NCBI GenBank assembly: GCA_024763335.1
Contig: JANTFS010000002.1
Location: 1 to 58,446, forward strand
Source: Paracoccaceae bacterium
GTDB taxonomy: Bacteria; Pseudomonadota; Alphaproteobacteria; Rhodobacterales; Rhodobacteraceae
DNA length: 58,446 nucleotides
Direction: 5' to 3'
Numbering within the stretch: the first letter of the stretch is position 1; the number at the start of each line of letters is the position of its first letter. The notes beneath the pieces were generated by a model. That model worked only from the letters and a program-made list of their open reading frames with translations. It ran no database searches and was not told where the DNA came from. This document shows positions 35,437 through 47,259 of this stretch, in pieces. Made by a program: the position numbers and the translations under genes.

Positions 35437-36795
35437 ATGACGAACGAGATTTGGGTTCAGGTGCGGGATGTCCTTCGCCAGGAAGTCGGGCAAAGCAACT
35501 ACCGCAACTGGATCGAACCGCTCGAGTTTGCCCAACTTGACGGCGGGGTGGCGACCTTTCTCGTGCCAACCAGCTTCATCGGGAACTGGGTCGAGCGCAA
35601 TTTCGGCGACCGGATCCTGCACCACCTGCATAGCGCCGGCGCGCATGTGTCGCGGCTCGTCTTTTCGGTGTCGAGGATCACTGCCGCGCCGGATCCAAAG
35701 CCCGGGGCGGCGCCAGCACCGGCGCCCAAGCCAGCCGAGGCAGCGAAGGAAGATCTTCCCGGGGCGCCGCTCGATCCGCGCTACACGTTCGACAGCTTCG
35801 TTGTCGGCAAGCCAAACCAGCTGGCCCATGCGGCGGCGCGCCGCGTCGCCGAGGGGGGGCCGGTGACCTTCAACCCGCTGTTCCTCTATGGCGGGGTGGG
35901 GCTCGGCAAGACCCATCTGATGCACGCCATTGCCCACGAGATGCAGACCCGCGACCCGTCGCTCAAGGTGCTCTATCTCTCGGCCGAGCAGTTCATGTAT
36001 CGCTTCGTGCAGGCCCTGCGCGAAAAGCAGATGATGGATTTCAAGCACCTGTTCCGCTCGGTCGACGTGCTGATGGTGGACGATGTGCAGTTCATCGCGG
36101 GCAAGGATTCGACCCAGGAAGAATTCTTCCACACGTTCAACGCGCTCGTTGACCAGAACAAGCAGATCATCATCTCCGGCGATCGCGCGCCGGGCGAGAT
36201 GAAGGACGTGGAAGACAGGATCAAGAGCCGGCTGCAATCGGGCCTCGTGGTCGATCTGCACCCGACCGACTACGAGCTGCGTCTCGGCATCCTGCAAACC
36301 AAGGCCGCCCGCTATCGCGAACAATACCCCGATCTGCTCATCGCCGAGGGCGTTCTGGAATTCCTCGCCCACCGGATCTCCACCAACGTGCGGGTGCTCG
36401 AAGGCGCCCTGATGCGGCTCTTTGCCTTCGCCTCGCTGGTTGGGTACGAGATCACGCTGGAAAAGGCGCAGGATGCGCTGTCGGACATCCTGCGCGCGTC
36501 CGACCGAAAGGTGACGGTGGAAGAGATCCAACGCAAGGTGGCGGAACATTTCAACATCCGCATGTCCGACATGATCGGCCCCAAGCGCCAGCGCTCGATC
36601 GCCCGCCCGCGGCAGGTGGCGATGTATTTGTCGAAGGCGCTCACGACCCGCAGCCTGCCCGATATCGGCCGGCGTTTCGGCGGGCGCGACCACACCACGG
36701 TGATGCACGGCGTGCGTCGGATCGAGGCGCTGAAGGCGAGCGACACGCAGCTGGCGGAAGACCTCGAAATGCTGCGCCGCGCGCTCGAGGAATAG
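35437..36795 (+). CDS. dnaA: Chromosomal replication initiator DnaA
   Basis: YGGVGLGKTHLMHAIAHE; RSVDVLMVDDVQFIAGK; DHTTVMHGVRRIEAL; start corrected to MTNEIWVQV. Confidence 0.98.
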   Translation: MTNEIWVQVRDVLRQEVGQSNYRNWIEPLEFAQLDGGVATFLVPTSFIGNWVERNFGDRILHHLHSAGAHVSRLVFSVSRITAAPDPKPGAAPAPAPKPAEAAKEDLPGAPLDPRYTFDSFVVGKPNQLAHAAARRVAEGGPVTFNPLFLYGGVGLGKTHLMHAIAHEMQTRDPSLKVLYLSAEQFMYRFVQALREKQMMDFKHLFRSVDVLMVDDVQFIAGKDSTQEEFFHTFNALVDQNKQIIISGDRAPGEMKDVEDRIKSRLQSGLVVDLHPTDYELRLGILQTKAARYREQYPDLLIAEGVLEFLAHRISTNVRVLEGALMRLFAFASLVGYEITLEKAQDALSDILRASDRKVTVEEIQRKVAEHFNIRMSDMIGPKRQRSIARPRQVAMYLSKALTTRSLPDIGRRFGGRDHTTVMHGVRRIEALKASDTQLAEDLEMLRRALEE

Positions 36796-36907
36796 GCGCT
36801 CCGGGGGCCTTGACGCCCCTGCCAAACCGGCGGAAAGTCCAGAAAATCCTTGCGCGAGGCGGTGACCGGCCTATGGTCTCCGTCCCGGCATTTGTGTGGA
36901 GAGGGAC

Positions 36908-38026
36908 ATGAAGATTTCCATCGAACGCGCCGTGCTGCTGAAGGCCGTGGCGCAGGCGCAATCGGTTGTCGAGCGCCGCAATACGATCCCGATCCTCGCC
37001 AACGTGCTGATCGAGGCGGAGGGGGCGGATGTGAGCTTCCGCGCCACCGACCTCGATATCGAGGTGGTCGACCGCGTGCCGGCGATGGTGGAGCGGGCCG
37101 GCGCGACAACGGTCAGCGCGGTGATGCTGCACGAGATCGCGCGCAAACTGCCCGACGGGGCCACCGTGTCACTGGCGGCCGACGAGGCCAGCGGCCGGCT
37201 GGCCATCGAGGCCGGCCGGTCGAGCTTCTCGCTCGCCACGCTGCCGAAAGAAGATTTCCCGGTGATGGCCTCGTCGGAATATGCCGCGAATTTCTCCGCG
37301 CCCGCCCCGGTTCTGCGGCGGCTGTTCGACAAGTCCAAGTTCGCGATCTCGACGGAGGAGACGCGCTACTACCTCAATGGCGTCTACATGCATGTGGCCG
37401 AGGCCGAGGGCGGCCGGGTGCTGCGCTGCGTGGCGACCGATGGCCACCGGCTCGCGCGGATCGATGCCGATCTGCCGCCGGGCGCCGAGGAGATGCCGGG
37501 CGTGATCGTGCCGCGCAAGACGGTGGGCGAGCTGCGCAAGCTGCTTGACGACGATGAAGCACAGATTGCCGTGAGCGTGTCAGAGACGAAGGTGCGCTTC
37601 GCGACGCCCGAGATCACGCTGACCTCGAAGGTGATCGACGGCACCTTCCCCGACTACACCCGCGTGATCCCGACCGGGAACACCAAGAAAATGGAGGTGG
37701 ACGCGCAGGAATTCGCCAAGGCCGTCGACCGGGTGGCGACGGTGTCGAGCGAACGCAGCCGCGCCGTGAAACTTCAGCTCAGCGAAGACAAGCTGGTGCT
37801 GTCGGTCAATGCGCCCGACGCCGGTGCGGCAGAGGAAGAACTGGCGGTGGCCTATGGCGACGAACCGCTGGAGATCGGCTTCAACGCGAAATACCTGCTC
37901 GAAATCGCCAGTCAGGTGGATCGCGAGAACGCGGTGTTCCTGTTCAACTCGGCGGGGGAGCCGGCGCTGATGCGCGAAGGCAACGACACCAGCGCGATCT
38001 ACGTCGTGATGCCGATGCGCGTGTGA
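36908..38026 (+). CDS. dnaN: DNA polymerase III beta clamp
   Basis: MKISIERAVLLKAVAQAQSVVERRNTIPILANVLIEA; C-terminal DTSAIYVVMPMRV. Confidence 0.98.
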   Translation: MKISIERAVLLKAVAQAQSVVERRNTIPILANVLIEAEGADVSFRATDLDIEVVDRVPAMVERAGATTVSAVMLHEIARKLPDGATVSLAADEASGRLAIEAGRSSFSLATLPKEDFPVMASSEYAANFSAPAPVLRRLFDKSKFAISTEETRYYLNGVYMHVAEAEGGRVLRCVATDGHRLARIDADLPPGAEEMPGVIVPRKTVGELRKLLDDDEAQIAVSVSETKVRFATPEITLTSKVIDGTFPDYTRVIPTGNTKKMEVDAQEFAKAVDRVATVSSERSRAVKLQLSEDKLVLSVNAPDAGAAEEELAVAYGDEPLEIGFNAKYLLEIASQVDRENAVFLFNSAGEPALMREGNDTSAIYVVMPMRV

Positions 38027-38096
38027 CGAGCGCGAGGTTTTATAACTTTCGCGCCGCCTGCGGGGGCCTATTTCAAACTTTGCACGGGGCCTGCGG

Positions 38097-39212
38097 ATGA
38101 CGGGCCTCTTCCTGCGAGGGCTGACGCTCAGCCATTTCCGCTCGCACAAGCGCGCGGTGCTGGCGCTCGACGAACGACCGGTGGCGATCCACGGGCCGAA
38201 CGGCGCGGGCAAGACCAACATCCTCGAAGCGGTCAGCCTGCTGTCGCCGGGCCGGGGGCTCAGGCGCGCCACGGCGGACGAGATCGCGCGCCGTCCCGAG
38301 GCGCTGGGCTGGAAGGTGACGGCGGTGCTCCAGAGCCTCAACCAACGCCACGAGGTGGAAACCTGGGCCGAGCCGGGCACGCCGCGGCAGGTCACGATCG
38401 ACGGCAAATCCGCGCCGCAGGTGGCGCTCGGGCGGATCGCGCGGGTGGTGTGGCTGGTGCCGGTGATGGACCGGCTCTGGACCGAGGGCGCCGAGGGGCG
38501 GCGGCGGTTTCTAGACCGGATGGCGATGAGCTTCGAGCCGGGCCACGCCGAGGCGGTGCTGACCTACGAGAAAGCGATGCGCGAACGCAACCGGTTGCTG
38601 CGCGATGGGCAGGGCGACCGGCACTGGTATCACGCGCTCGAGGCGCAGATGGCGCGGGCGGGGGCGGAGATCCAGGCAAACCGGGATTACACCGTCGCGC
38701 GGCTGCTGTCGGCGCAGGCCGAAGCGCAAACGAGCTTCCCCGCGGCTCATCTGCGGGTGCTGCACGCGGACGGGGCCGATGAGGGCCCGGAGGGCGAAGA
38801 GGCGCTGGCGGCGGCGTTCGACGCGGGGCGCGGGCGCGATCTGGCGGCGGGGCGGACGCTTGCCGGGCCACACCGCGCCGATCTGGCGGCCGTCTACGCG
38901 GCCAAGGGCGTGGCGGCGAAAGACGCCTCGACCGGCGAGCAGAAGGCGCTGCTGGTGTCGCTCGTGCTGGCCAATGCCCGCGCTTTGGCGCAGGATTTCG
39001 GCGCGCCGCCGATCCTGCTGCTCGATGAAGTGGCCGCCCATCTCGACGCGGGCCGCCGGGCCGCGCTCTACGACGAGATCTGCGCCTTGGGCGCGCAGGC
39101 ATGGATGACCGGAACCGGCCCCGAGCTATTTGCCGACCTGCGCGACAGGGCGCAAATCTTCGAGGTGCGCGACACCGGTGGAACGAGCGACGTCAGGGAG
39201 GTTGACGGATGA
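38097..39212 (+). CDS. recF: DNA recombination/repair protein RecF
   Basis: IHGPNGAGKTNILEAVSLLSPGRGLR; STGEQKALLVSLVLA; LLLDEVAAHLD. Confidence 0.97.
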   Translation: MTGLFLRGLTLSHFRSHKRAVLALDERPVAIHGPNGAGKTNILEAVSLLSPGRGLRRATADEIARRPEALGWKVTAVLQSLNQRHEVETWAEPGTPRQVTIDGKSAPQVALGRIARVVWLVPVMDRLWTEGAEGRRRFLDRMAMSFEPGHAEAVLTYEKAMRERNRLLRDGQGDRHWYHALEAQMARAGAEIQANRDYTVARLLSAQAEAQTSFPAAHLRVLHADGADEGPEGEEALAAAFDAGRGRDLAAGRTLAGPHRADLAAVYAAKGVAAKDASTGEQKALLVSLVLANARALAQDFGAPPILLLDEVAAHLDAGRRAALYDEICALGAQAWMTGTGPELFADLRDRAQIFEVRDTGGTSDVREVDG

Positions 39213-39631
39213 CATTGCCAATGAACCGGGTGAATTTCATCACCCTTTGCGTGGCCGATCTGGGCCGGGCGCGGGCGTATTACGAGAAGCTTGGCTGGGA
39301 GCTGGACAGCGCCATGGACAAGGTTGCGTTCTACGCGATGCAGGGACAGGTATTCGGGCTGTTCACGCTCGATGGCCTCGCCGAGGAAACCGGCCTGCCG
39401 CGTGAGCTTCTCGGCACCGGCGCGACGACGCTGGCGCAGAATCAGCCATCGGAGGCGGAGGTCGACGCAGCCTTCGCCCACGCCGTCGCCTGTGGCGCCA
39501 CCCCGGTGCGCGCGCCGTTCAAGACCGATTGGGGCGGCTATTCGTGCTATGTCGCCGACCCGGACGGGCACCTGTGGGAATTTGCCTACAACCCGTTTTC
39601 GCCGCTCGATGACGAGGGCCGTATCGCGTGA
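39209..39631 (+). CDS. VOC/glyoxalase superfamily protein
   Basis: MNRVNFITLCVADLGRARAYYEKLGWELD...GGYSCYVADPDGHLWEFAYNP. Confidence 0.9.
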   Translation: MTLPMNRVNFITLCVADLGRARAYYEKLGWELDSAMDKVAFYAMQGQVFGLFTLDGLAEETGLPRELLGTGATTLAQNQPSEAEVDAAFAHAVACGATPVRAPFKTDWGGYSCYVADPDGHLWEFAYNPFSPLDDEGRIA

Positions 39632-40248
39632 CCATCGCGACGGCGGACCTTGCGCTCTATGCGCTGGCCATGGTGGTGCTGACGGTCACGCCCGGGCCCG
39701 TCTGGGTGGCGACGATCGCGCGCGCCTTGTCGGGTGGATTCAGCCAGGCTTGGCCGCTCACCCTCGGCGTCGCGCTGGGCGACATGGCGTGGTCGGCGCT
39801 GGCGGTGCTCGGGGTGGGGTGGATCGCCGGGAGCGCCGGAGACGTGATGGGGGTCTTTCGCTACGTCGCCGCCGGGCTGTTCGTCCTGCTGGGCGTTTCG
39901 GTTCTGCGCCACGCCGGCGATCCGGTGGGGCGCGACAGCCGCCTGACGCGCCCGGGCCTTTGGGCCGGGTTCGCCGCGGGGCTAGCCGTGATTCTTTCAA
40001 ATCCGAAGGCGATCCTGTTCTACATCGGCTTTCTCCCGGGGTTCTTCGATCTCTCCGGGGTGACCGCGCTCGACGTTGCCGCGATCGTCGTCGTTTCCTT
40101 CCTCGTGCCGCTGGCGGGCAATCTCGCGCTGGCCCTCGCTGTCGGCCGGTTGCGCGGGCGATTGGCCTCCGCCGCGGCAACCCGGCGGATGAACCTCGCG
40201 GCCGGGATGCTGCTGATCGGCGTCGGGCTCGCGATCCCGTTTCTGTGA
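39628..40248 (+). CDS. LysE/RhtB family exporter
   Basis: TPGPVWVATIARALSGGFSQAWPLTLGVALGDMAW...NPKAILFYIGFLPGF. Confidence 0.9.
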   Translation: MTIATADLALYALAMVVLTVTPGPVWVATIARALSGGFSQAWPLTLGVALGDMAWSALAVLGVGWIAGSAGDVMGVFRYVAAGLFVLLGVSVLRHAGDPVGRDSRLTRPGLWAGFAAGLAVILSNPKAILFYIGFLPGFFDLSGVTALDVAAIVVVSFLVPLAGNLALALAVGRLRGRLASAAATRRMNLAAGMLLIGVGLAIPFL

Positions 40249-40277
40249 CCCCATATTTTGTGGTCACACGCTGGTAA

Positions 40278-42746
<2,469 letters not shown>

Positions 42747-42752
42747 GAGGGC

Positions 42753-43850
42753 TCAGAGCGCGTTGGTGCGGTAGAGCTTGACCCGGATGCCGCCGTGAGC
42801 CACCGGCGGCCCCGGGCTCAGGAACGGCAGGCCCGTGGCCTTGGCCAGCCCGCCGTCATTCGTCACGAGGCCAACGCGCCAGCCGGAAAAGCGGTCGCGC
42901 AGCACCTGCCCGAGCGTGCCGTAAAGGGCGAAGAGCAGCTTCCGGTCTCCGATCCGCCCGCCATAGGGCGGGTTGACGATGACGAGGCCGGGGCGCCCAT
43001 CGGGGCGGGCCAACTCGCTCACGGGCGCACGGGCAAAGGCGGTCACATCGCCAACCCCGGCGCGCATCGCGTTTTCGCCCGCGCCCTTGATCGCGCCGGC
43101 ATCGCGATCAAAGCCGAGAAACCGCAGATCAATGGCACGCGGCGACGAGGCCTTGAGCGCCGCGACCGCCTCGGCATCGCAGGTCGCCAGCTGTTCAAAG
43201 GCAAAGCTGCGGTCGCGCCCGGGCTTCAGGCCGAGCGCCATCTCGGCCGCCTCGATCACGAACGTGCCCGAGCCGCACATCGGATCGACCAATGGCTCAT
43301 CGCCGGTGAACCCCGCCTGCCGCAGGAACAGCGCCGCCATCGTCTCGCGGATCGGCGCCTTGCCGGTGAAGCGCTTGTGGCCGCGCTTGTGCAGGCTCTC
43401 GCCGGAGGTGTCGACGCTGATCGTCACGAGGTTGTCATCAATCCGGACCTTGATCTGCACCGGCGCATCCTTGCGGATCTCGGCCCCAAGCTCCTCGCGA
43501 ATCGCGCGTTCGATGCGCTGGGCCGCGGCGCCGGCATGATAGATCTTCGAGCGCTTGGTGCTGGCCTCGACCCGCACCGGGACATCGGGCCGCAGCACCG
43601 CCGCCCAGTCCACCTTGCGCGCCCGCTTGTCGAGCTGGGCGAGGTGGAAGGCCCGGAATTCGGCGATGCGGGCAAGCACCCGGGTGGCGCCGCGCAGCTC
43701 GATGTTGGCGCGCCAGACCTCGGGCCAGTCGCCGGTGAAGGTGACGCCACCGGGGCCGGCGGCGACGCCCGCGACCCCCGCCGCGCGGGCCTCCTCGGCA
43801 AGCACGTCTTCAAGCCCCGGCGGGGCGACAAGGAAGATTTCGAAAGACAT
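42753..43850 (-). CDS. THUMP-domain class I SAM-dependent RNA methyltransferase (RlmL-type)
   Basis: KRGHKRFTGKAPIRETMAALFLRQAGF; LVDPMCGSGTFVIEAA; VNPPYGGRIGD. Confidence 0.92.
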   Translation of the reverse strand: MSFEIFLVAPPGLEDVLAEEARAAGVAGVAAGPGGVTFTGDWPEVWRANIELRGATRVLARIAEFRAFHLAQLDKRARKVDWAAVLRPDVPVRVEASTKRSKIYHAGAAAQRIERAIREELGAEIRKDAPVQIKVRIDDNLVTISVDTSGESLHKRGHKRFTGKAPIRETMAALFLRQAGFTGDEPLVDPMCGSGTFVIEAAEMALGLKPGRDRSFAFEQLATCDAEAVAALKASSPRAIDLRFLGFDRDAGAIKGAGENAMRAGVGDVTAFARAPVSELARPDGRPGLVIVNPPYGGRIGDRKLLFALYGTLGQVLRDRFSGWRVGLVTNDGGLAKATGLPFLSPGPPVAHGGIRVKLYRTNAL

Positions 43851-43887
43851 GGCGGTTGCCTAGCGCCAAACGCGGCCGCGCGCCAGT

Positions 43888-44328
43888 TCAGCCAGTGAGG
43901 CGGGCGAAAAATCTCTTCTTTTCCGACTGATCCGGCAGAAGCGGCAGCGGATCGGGCTTCAGCCGCGAGATGATCCAGCGCGGCAGCACGCGATCGGCGG
44001 AGCCTCCGCAGGCGCTGCCCATCTTGAAGGGGTCGAAGATCTTGACGAAGCCCGGATCGGCGCGATCGTCGGTGAAGGCCGCGCCGCAATAGGAGCGGTT
44101 GCGGGCCGGGTCGACGCAGGCGCGGACCTCATCGAGCGTGGCGCCAAGGTCGCGGCAGGGGCTCTCGGGGGCGTCACCGGCAGGGTCGAACACATACCAC
44201 TCCCCACCCGCGGCGCCGAGGCGGTCGAGCAGCGCGTCGAAGTCCTGCCATTTCAACAGGCCCTCGAACCGGCCGGCATAGGCCTGCCAGAACGCGGTGT
44301 CGGGGAAGGGGGCGTTGATGTCACGCAT
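43888..44328 (-). CDS. Conserved hypothetical protein
   Basis: 146-aa ORF from MRDINAPFPDTAFWQAYAGRFE with consistent coding character; start corrected. Confidence 0.65.
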   Translation of the reverse strand: MRDINAPFPDTAFWQAYAGRFEGLLKWQDFDALLDRLGAAGGEWYVFDPAGDAPESPCRDLGATLDEVRACVDPARNRSYCGAAFTDDRADPGFVKIFDPFKMGSACGGSADRVLPRWIISRLKPDPLPLLPDQSEKKRFFARLTG

Positions 44329-44419
44329 GGGCTGTCCTCCTGTGGAGAGACTGCGGGGCGGGGTCGGGCCGGTCAAGTCCCGCAACTGGCAAAAGCGGGC
44401 GGATTGACATATCCGACTG

Positions 44420-44432
44420 TTTCGATCAGAAA
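44420..44432 (+). promoter_or_regulatory. Possible operator TTTCGATCAGAAA downstream of TTGACA (44404-44409)
   Basis: TTTC-N5-GAAA inverted repeat near a TTGACA hexamer upstream of the imelysin operon. Confidence 0.3.
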
Positions 44433-44522
44433 TCCCGGAACGCCGTCGATCCACCCGTGCCCTCTGTGCGCGTCCCACGGCCGGAACGGGATCTGGAGGC
44501 TCAAAACAAGAGAGGCCCGCCG

Positions 44523-45788
44523 ATGATTTTCCGCCCCCTTGTCGCGCATATGCTGGCCGGTGCCATTGCGATTGGCGCCGCGCAGGCCGAGCCCGGCCCG
44601 CCCACCGCGCGGGCCGTGCTCGAGACCTATGCCGACATCGCCGAAGCGGCATACGGCGACAGCCTGACCACCGCCCGCCGCCTCTCGGGTGCCGTGGCGG
44701 CGCTGATCGCCGCGCCGTCCGACGCGACCCTGAGCGAAGCCCGCGAGGCTTGGAAAGCGGCCCGGGTGCCCTACCAGCAATCCGAGGTGTTCCGCTTCGG
44801 CAACCCGATTGTCGATGCGTGGGAAGGCAAGGTGAACGCCTGGCCGCTCGATGAAGGGCTCATCGACTATGTCGACACGAGCACTCTCTTCACCGATGAG
44901 AACGACTACGCCGATCTCAATATCATTGCCAATCCGATCGTGTCGATTGCCGGGCGGCAGGTTGACGCCAGTGTCATCTCGCCGGCGCTGATCAGCGAGA
45001 TGTTGAACGAGGCCGACGGGATCGAAACCAACGTGGCGCGCGGCTACCATGCGATCGAGTTCCTGCTCTGGGGGCAGGACCTGAACGGCACGGGGCCCGG
45101 CGCCGGCGCGCGCCCGGCAACCGACTATCTGCAAGGTGAGGGCTGCACAGGGGGCCATTGCGACCGCCGCGCCGCCTATTTGCGGGCGGCGACGGATCTG
45201 CTTGTCGCCGATCTCGAGGAGATGGCGGCAAACTGGGCGGCGGGCGGCGCGGCGCGCAGCGCGGTGATGGCCGATGAAGCCGCCGGGCTCAAGGCCATAC
45301 TCACCGGTATGGGCAGCTTGTCCTACGGCGAGCAGGCTGGCGACCGGATGCGGCTTGGCCTGATGCTGAATGATCCCGAGGAAGAGCACGACTGCTTTTC
45401 CGACAACACCCACTGGTCGCATTTCTACAATGGGCTGGGCACGCAGAACGTCTATCTCGGGCACTACACCCGCGTTGATGGCCAAATGATCGACGGCGCG
45501 TCGCTGTCGGATCTGGTGGCGGTGCGGGACCCGGCGCTCGATGCCGAAATGCGCACCAGGCTCGCAACCACGATCGACGCCTTGCAGGCGATTGTCGATG
45601 CCGCGCAGGGCGGGCTTGCCTATGACCAGATGCTGGCGATGGGCAACGCCGAGGGCGAGGCCCTGATCATGGCCGGGATCGACGCGCTGGTGGACCAGAC
45701 GCGCTCGATCGAACGCGTTGTCGGGCTGCTTGGGCTCACCGACATTACCGTGGACGTGCCCGGCGTTTCGCCTGCCGGGGCTGACTAG
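44523..45788 (+). CDS. Imelysin-family periplasmic protein, GxHxxE type
   Basis: Signal peptide; KAARVPYQQSEVFRFGNPIVD; RGYHAIEFLLWGQDLNGTGPGAGARP. Confidence 0.93.
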   Translation: MIFRPLVAHMLAGAIAIGAAQAEPGPPTARAVLETYADIAEAAYGDSLTTARRLSGAVAALIAAPSDATLSEAREAWKAARVPYQQSEVFRFGNPIVDAWEGKVNAWPLDEGLIDYVDTSTLFTDENDYADLNIIANPIVSIAGRQVDASVISPALISEMLNEADGIETNVARGYHAIEFLLWGQDLNGTGPGAGARPATDYLQGEGCTGGHCDRRAAYLRAATDLLVADLEEMAANWAAGGAARSAVMADEAAGLKAILTGMGSLSYGEQAGDRMRLGLMLNDPEEEHDCFSDNTHWSHFYNGLGTQNVYLGHYTRVDGQMIDGASLSDLVAVRDPALDAEMRTRLATTIDALQAIVDAAQGGLAYDQMLAMGNAEGEALIMAGIDALVDQTRSIERVVGLLGLTDITVDVPGVSPAGAD

Positions 45789-45798
45789 AGCCATCGCG

Positions 45799-47259
45799 AT
45801 GCGGCGCGCAGCGGTCCTGATCGCGGCATTGGTCGCGGGCGCTTTGCCCGCGCAGGCGGGCGGCGCGGCGGGGGACGGCTGCGCCGGCGTGCCGCGATCG
45901 TCGGGCGAGGGCGCGCAGGCCTCGGCCGCATCATCCGAGCGCTGTCGCGATGGCGCCGGACCCGTGGCAGCGGACGGGCGCGACGCCTTCTCGCACCCCG
46001 TTCCCGGCCTGTCGGCGGCGCAATTGCTCGATTTCGAACTCGGTCGGGCGATGTTTGAGAAGCTGTGGGTCTCGGCCCCGGCCTCGACCCGGGCATCCGA
46101 TGGGCTGGGCCCGCTCTACAATGCGCGGGCCTGCTCGGCCTGCCACCCGAACAATGGCCGTGGCCGCCCGCCGGCGGGCCCCGGTGAGACGCCGCTGGCG
46201 TTGACGCTGCACGTTGCGGCGCCCGCTGCCGCGCCCGGGCCGGCCTCAACACAGCCGGATCCGGTCTACGGGCAACAGATCCAGACCTTCGCGACCATCG
46301 GGCTCCCCGCCGAAGCGCGGGTGGCGCTGCGTTGGGAGGAAACCGCCGTGTCGCTGGGAGACGGCGAGGCCGTTGTCCTGCGCAAGCCGGATGTCACGCT
46401 CAATGCGTTGGCGTATGGAGCGCTCGCCACCGGTGCTTTACTGTCGCCCCGTCTCGCGCCGCCGCTCATCGGCCTTGGCCTTCTTGAGGCGATCCCCGCC
46501 GCGAGCATTCTCGCCCGGGCCGACCCGGATGACCTTGACGGAGATGGGGTGTCGGGCCGGGCCAATCTCGTTTGGTCGGCGCAGAGCGGCGAGCCTGTGC
46601 TGGGCCGCTTCGGCCTCAAGGCTGACAGCCCGACGGTGGCGCACCAAACCGCGCGGGCGTTTTCCCACGACATCGGGATCTCGTCGGCGCTGCGTCCGGC
46701 GCCCTGGGGCGACTGCACCGCGGCGCAGACCGTTTGCCGTACGGCGCCGCATGGAGATGGCGATGTCCGGGCTTGGGAGATCGGCGCGCAGGCCTTCGCG
46801 CTCACCCGGTTCTATGTCGCCAGCCTTGCCGTTCCGGCGCACCGCGATCGGGACGCCCCGCAGGTTCTGCGCGGCGAGGCGCTGTTTGCCTCGGTTGGCT
46901 GTGCAAGCTGTCACACCCCGAGCCAGATGATCCCCCGGCCGGGGCGCGCCGCGCCGGATCAGCAAGACGTGATCTGGCCCTATACCGATCTCTTGCTGCA
47001 TGACATGGGGCCGGGCCTCGCCGACGGGGTGGTGGCGGGCCGGGCGACGGGCCGCGAATGGCGCACGCCGCCGCTTTGGGGGACAGGCTTGACTTCGGCG
47101 GTCTCGGGCGAAACAACTTTCCTCCACGACGGGCGGGCGCGAAGCCTCCTCGAGGCAATCCTCTGGCATGGCGGCGAGGCCCGGGCGGCCCGCGATGCGG
47201 TTGCCGCGATGGGGCCGGACGACCGCGAGGCCCTGATGCGATTTCTGGAGAGCCTGTAA
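45799..47259 (+). CDS. Di-heme oxidoreductase-family protein (DUF1111/thiol oxidoreductase-like)
   Basis: Signal peptide; two CxxCH sites (CSACHPNNGRGRPP, CASCHTPSQM); ADPDDLDGDGVSGRANLV; TPPLWGTGLT...FLHDGRARSLLEAILWHGGEA. Confidence 0.93.
   Translation: MRRAAVLIAALVAGALPAQAGGAAGDGCAGVPRSSGEGAQASAASSERCRDGAGPVAADGRDAFSHPVPGLSAAQLLDFELGRAMFEKLWVSAPASTRASDGLGPLYNARACSACHPNNGRGRPPAGPGETPLALTLHVAAPAAAPGPASTQPDPVYGQQIQTFATIGLPAEARVALRWEETAVSLGDGEAVVLRKPDVTLNALAYGALATGALLSPRLAPPLIGLGLLEAIPAASILARADPDDLDGDGVSGRANLVWSAQSGEPVLGRFGLKADSPTVAHQTARAFSHDIGISSALRPAPWGDCTAAQTVCRTAPHGDGDVRAWEIGAQAFALTRFYVASLAVPAHRDRDAPQVLRGEALFASVGCASCHTPSQMIPRPGRAAPDQQDVIWPYTDLLLHDMGPGLADGVVAGRATGREWRTPPLWGTGLTSAVSGETTFLHDGRARSLLEAILWHGGEARAARDAVAAMGPDDREALMRFLESL

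Noticed and set aside
35125-36825. 566-aa minus-strand ORF opposite dnaA
   Set aside because: Antisense to well-conserved dnaA; composition typical of GC-rich shadow frames
36796-36860. Short GC hairpin GGGGC-N6-GCCCC after dnaA as a terminator
   Set aside because: Only a 5-bp stem and no T-tract; too weak to claim
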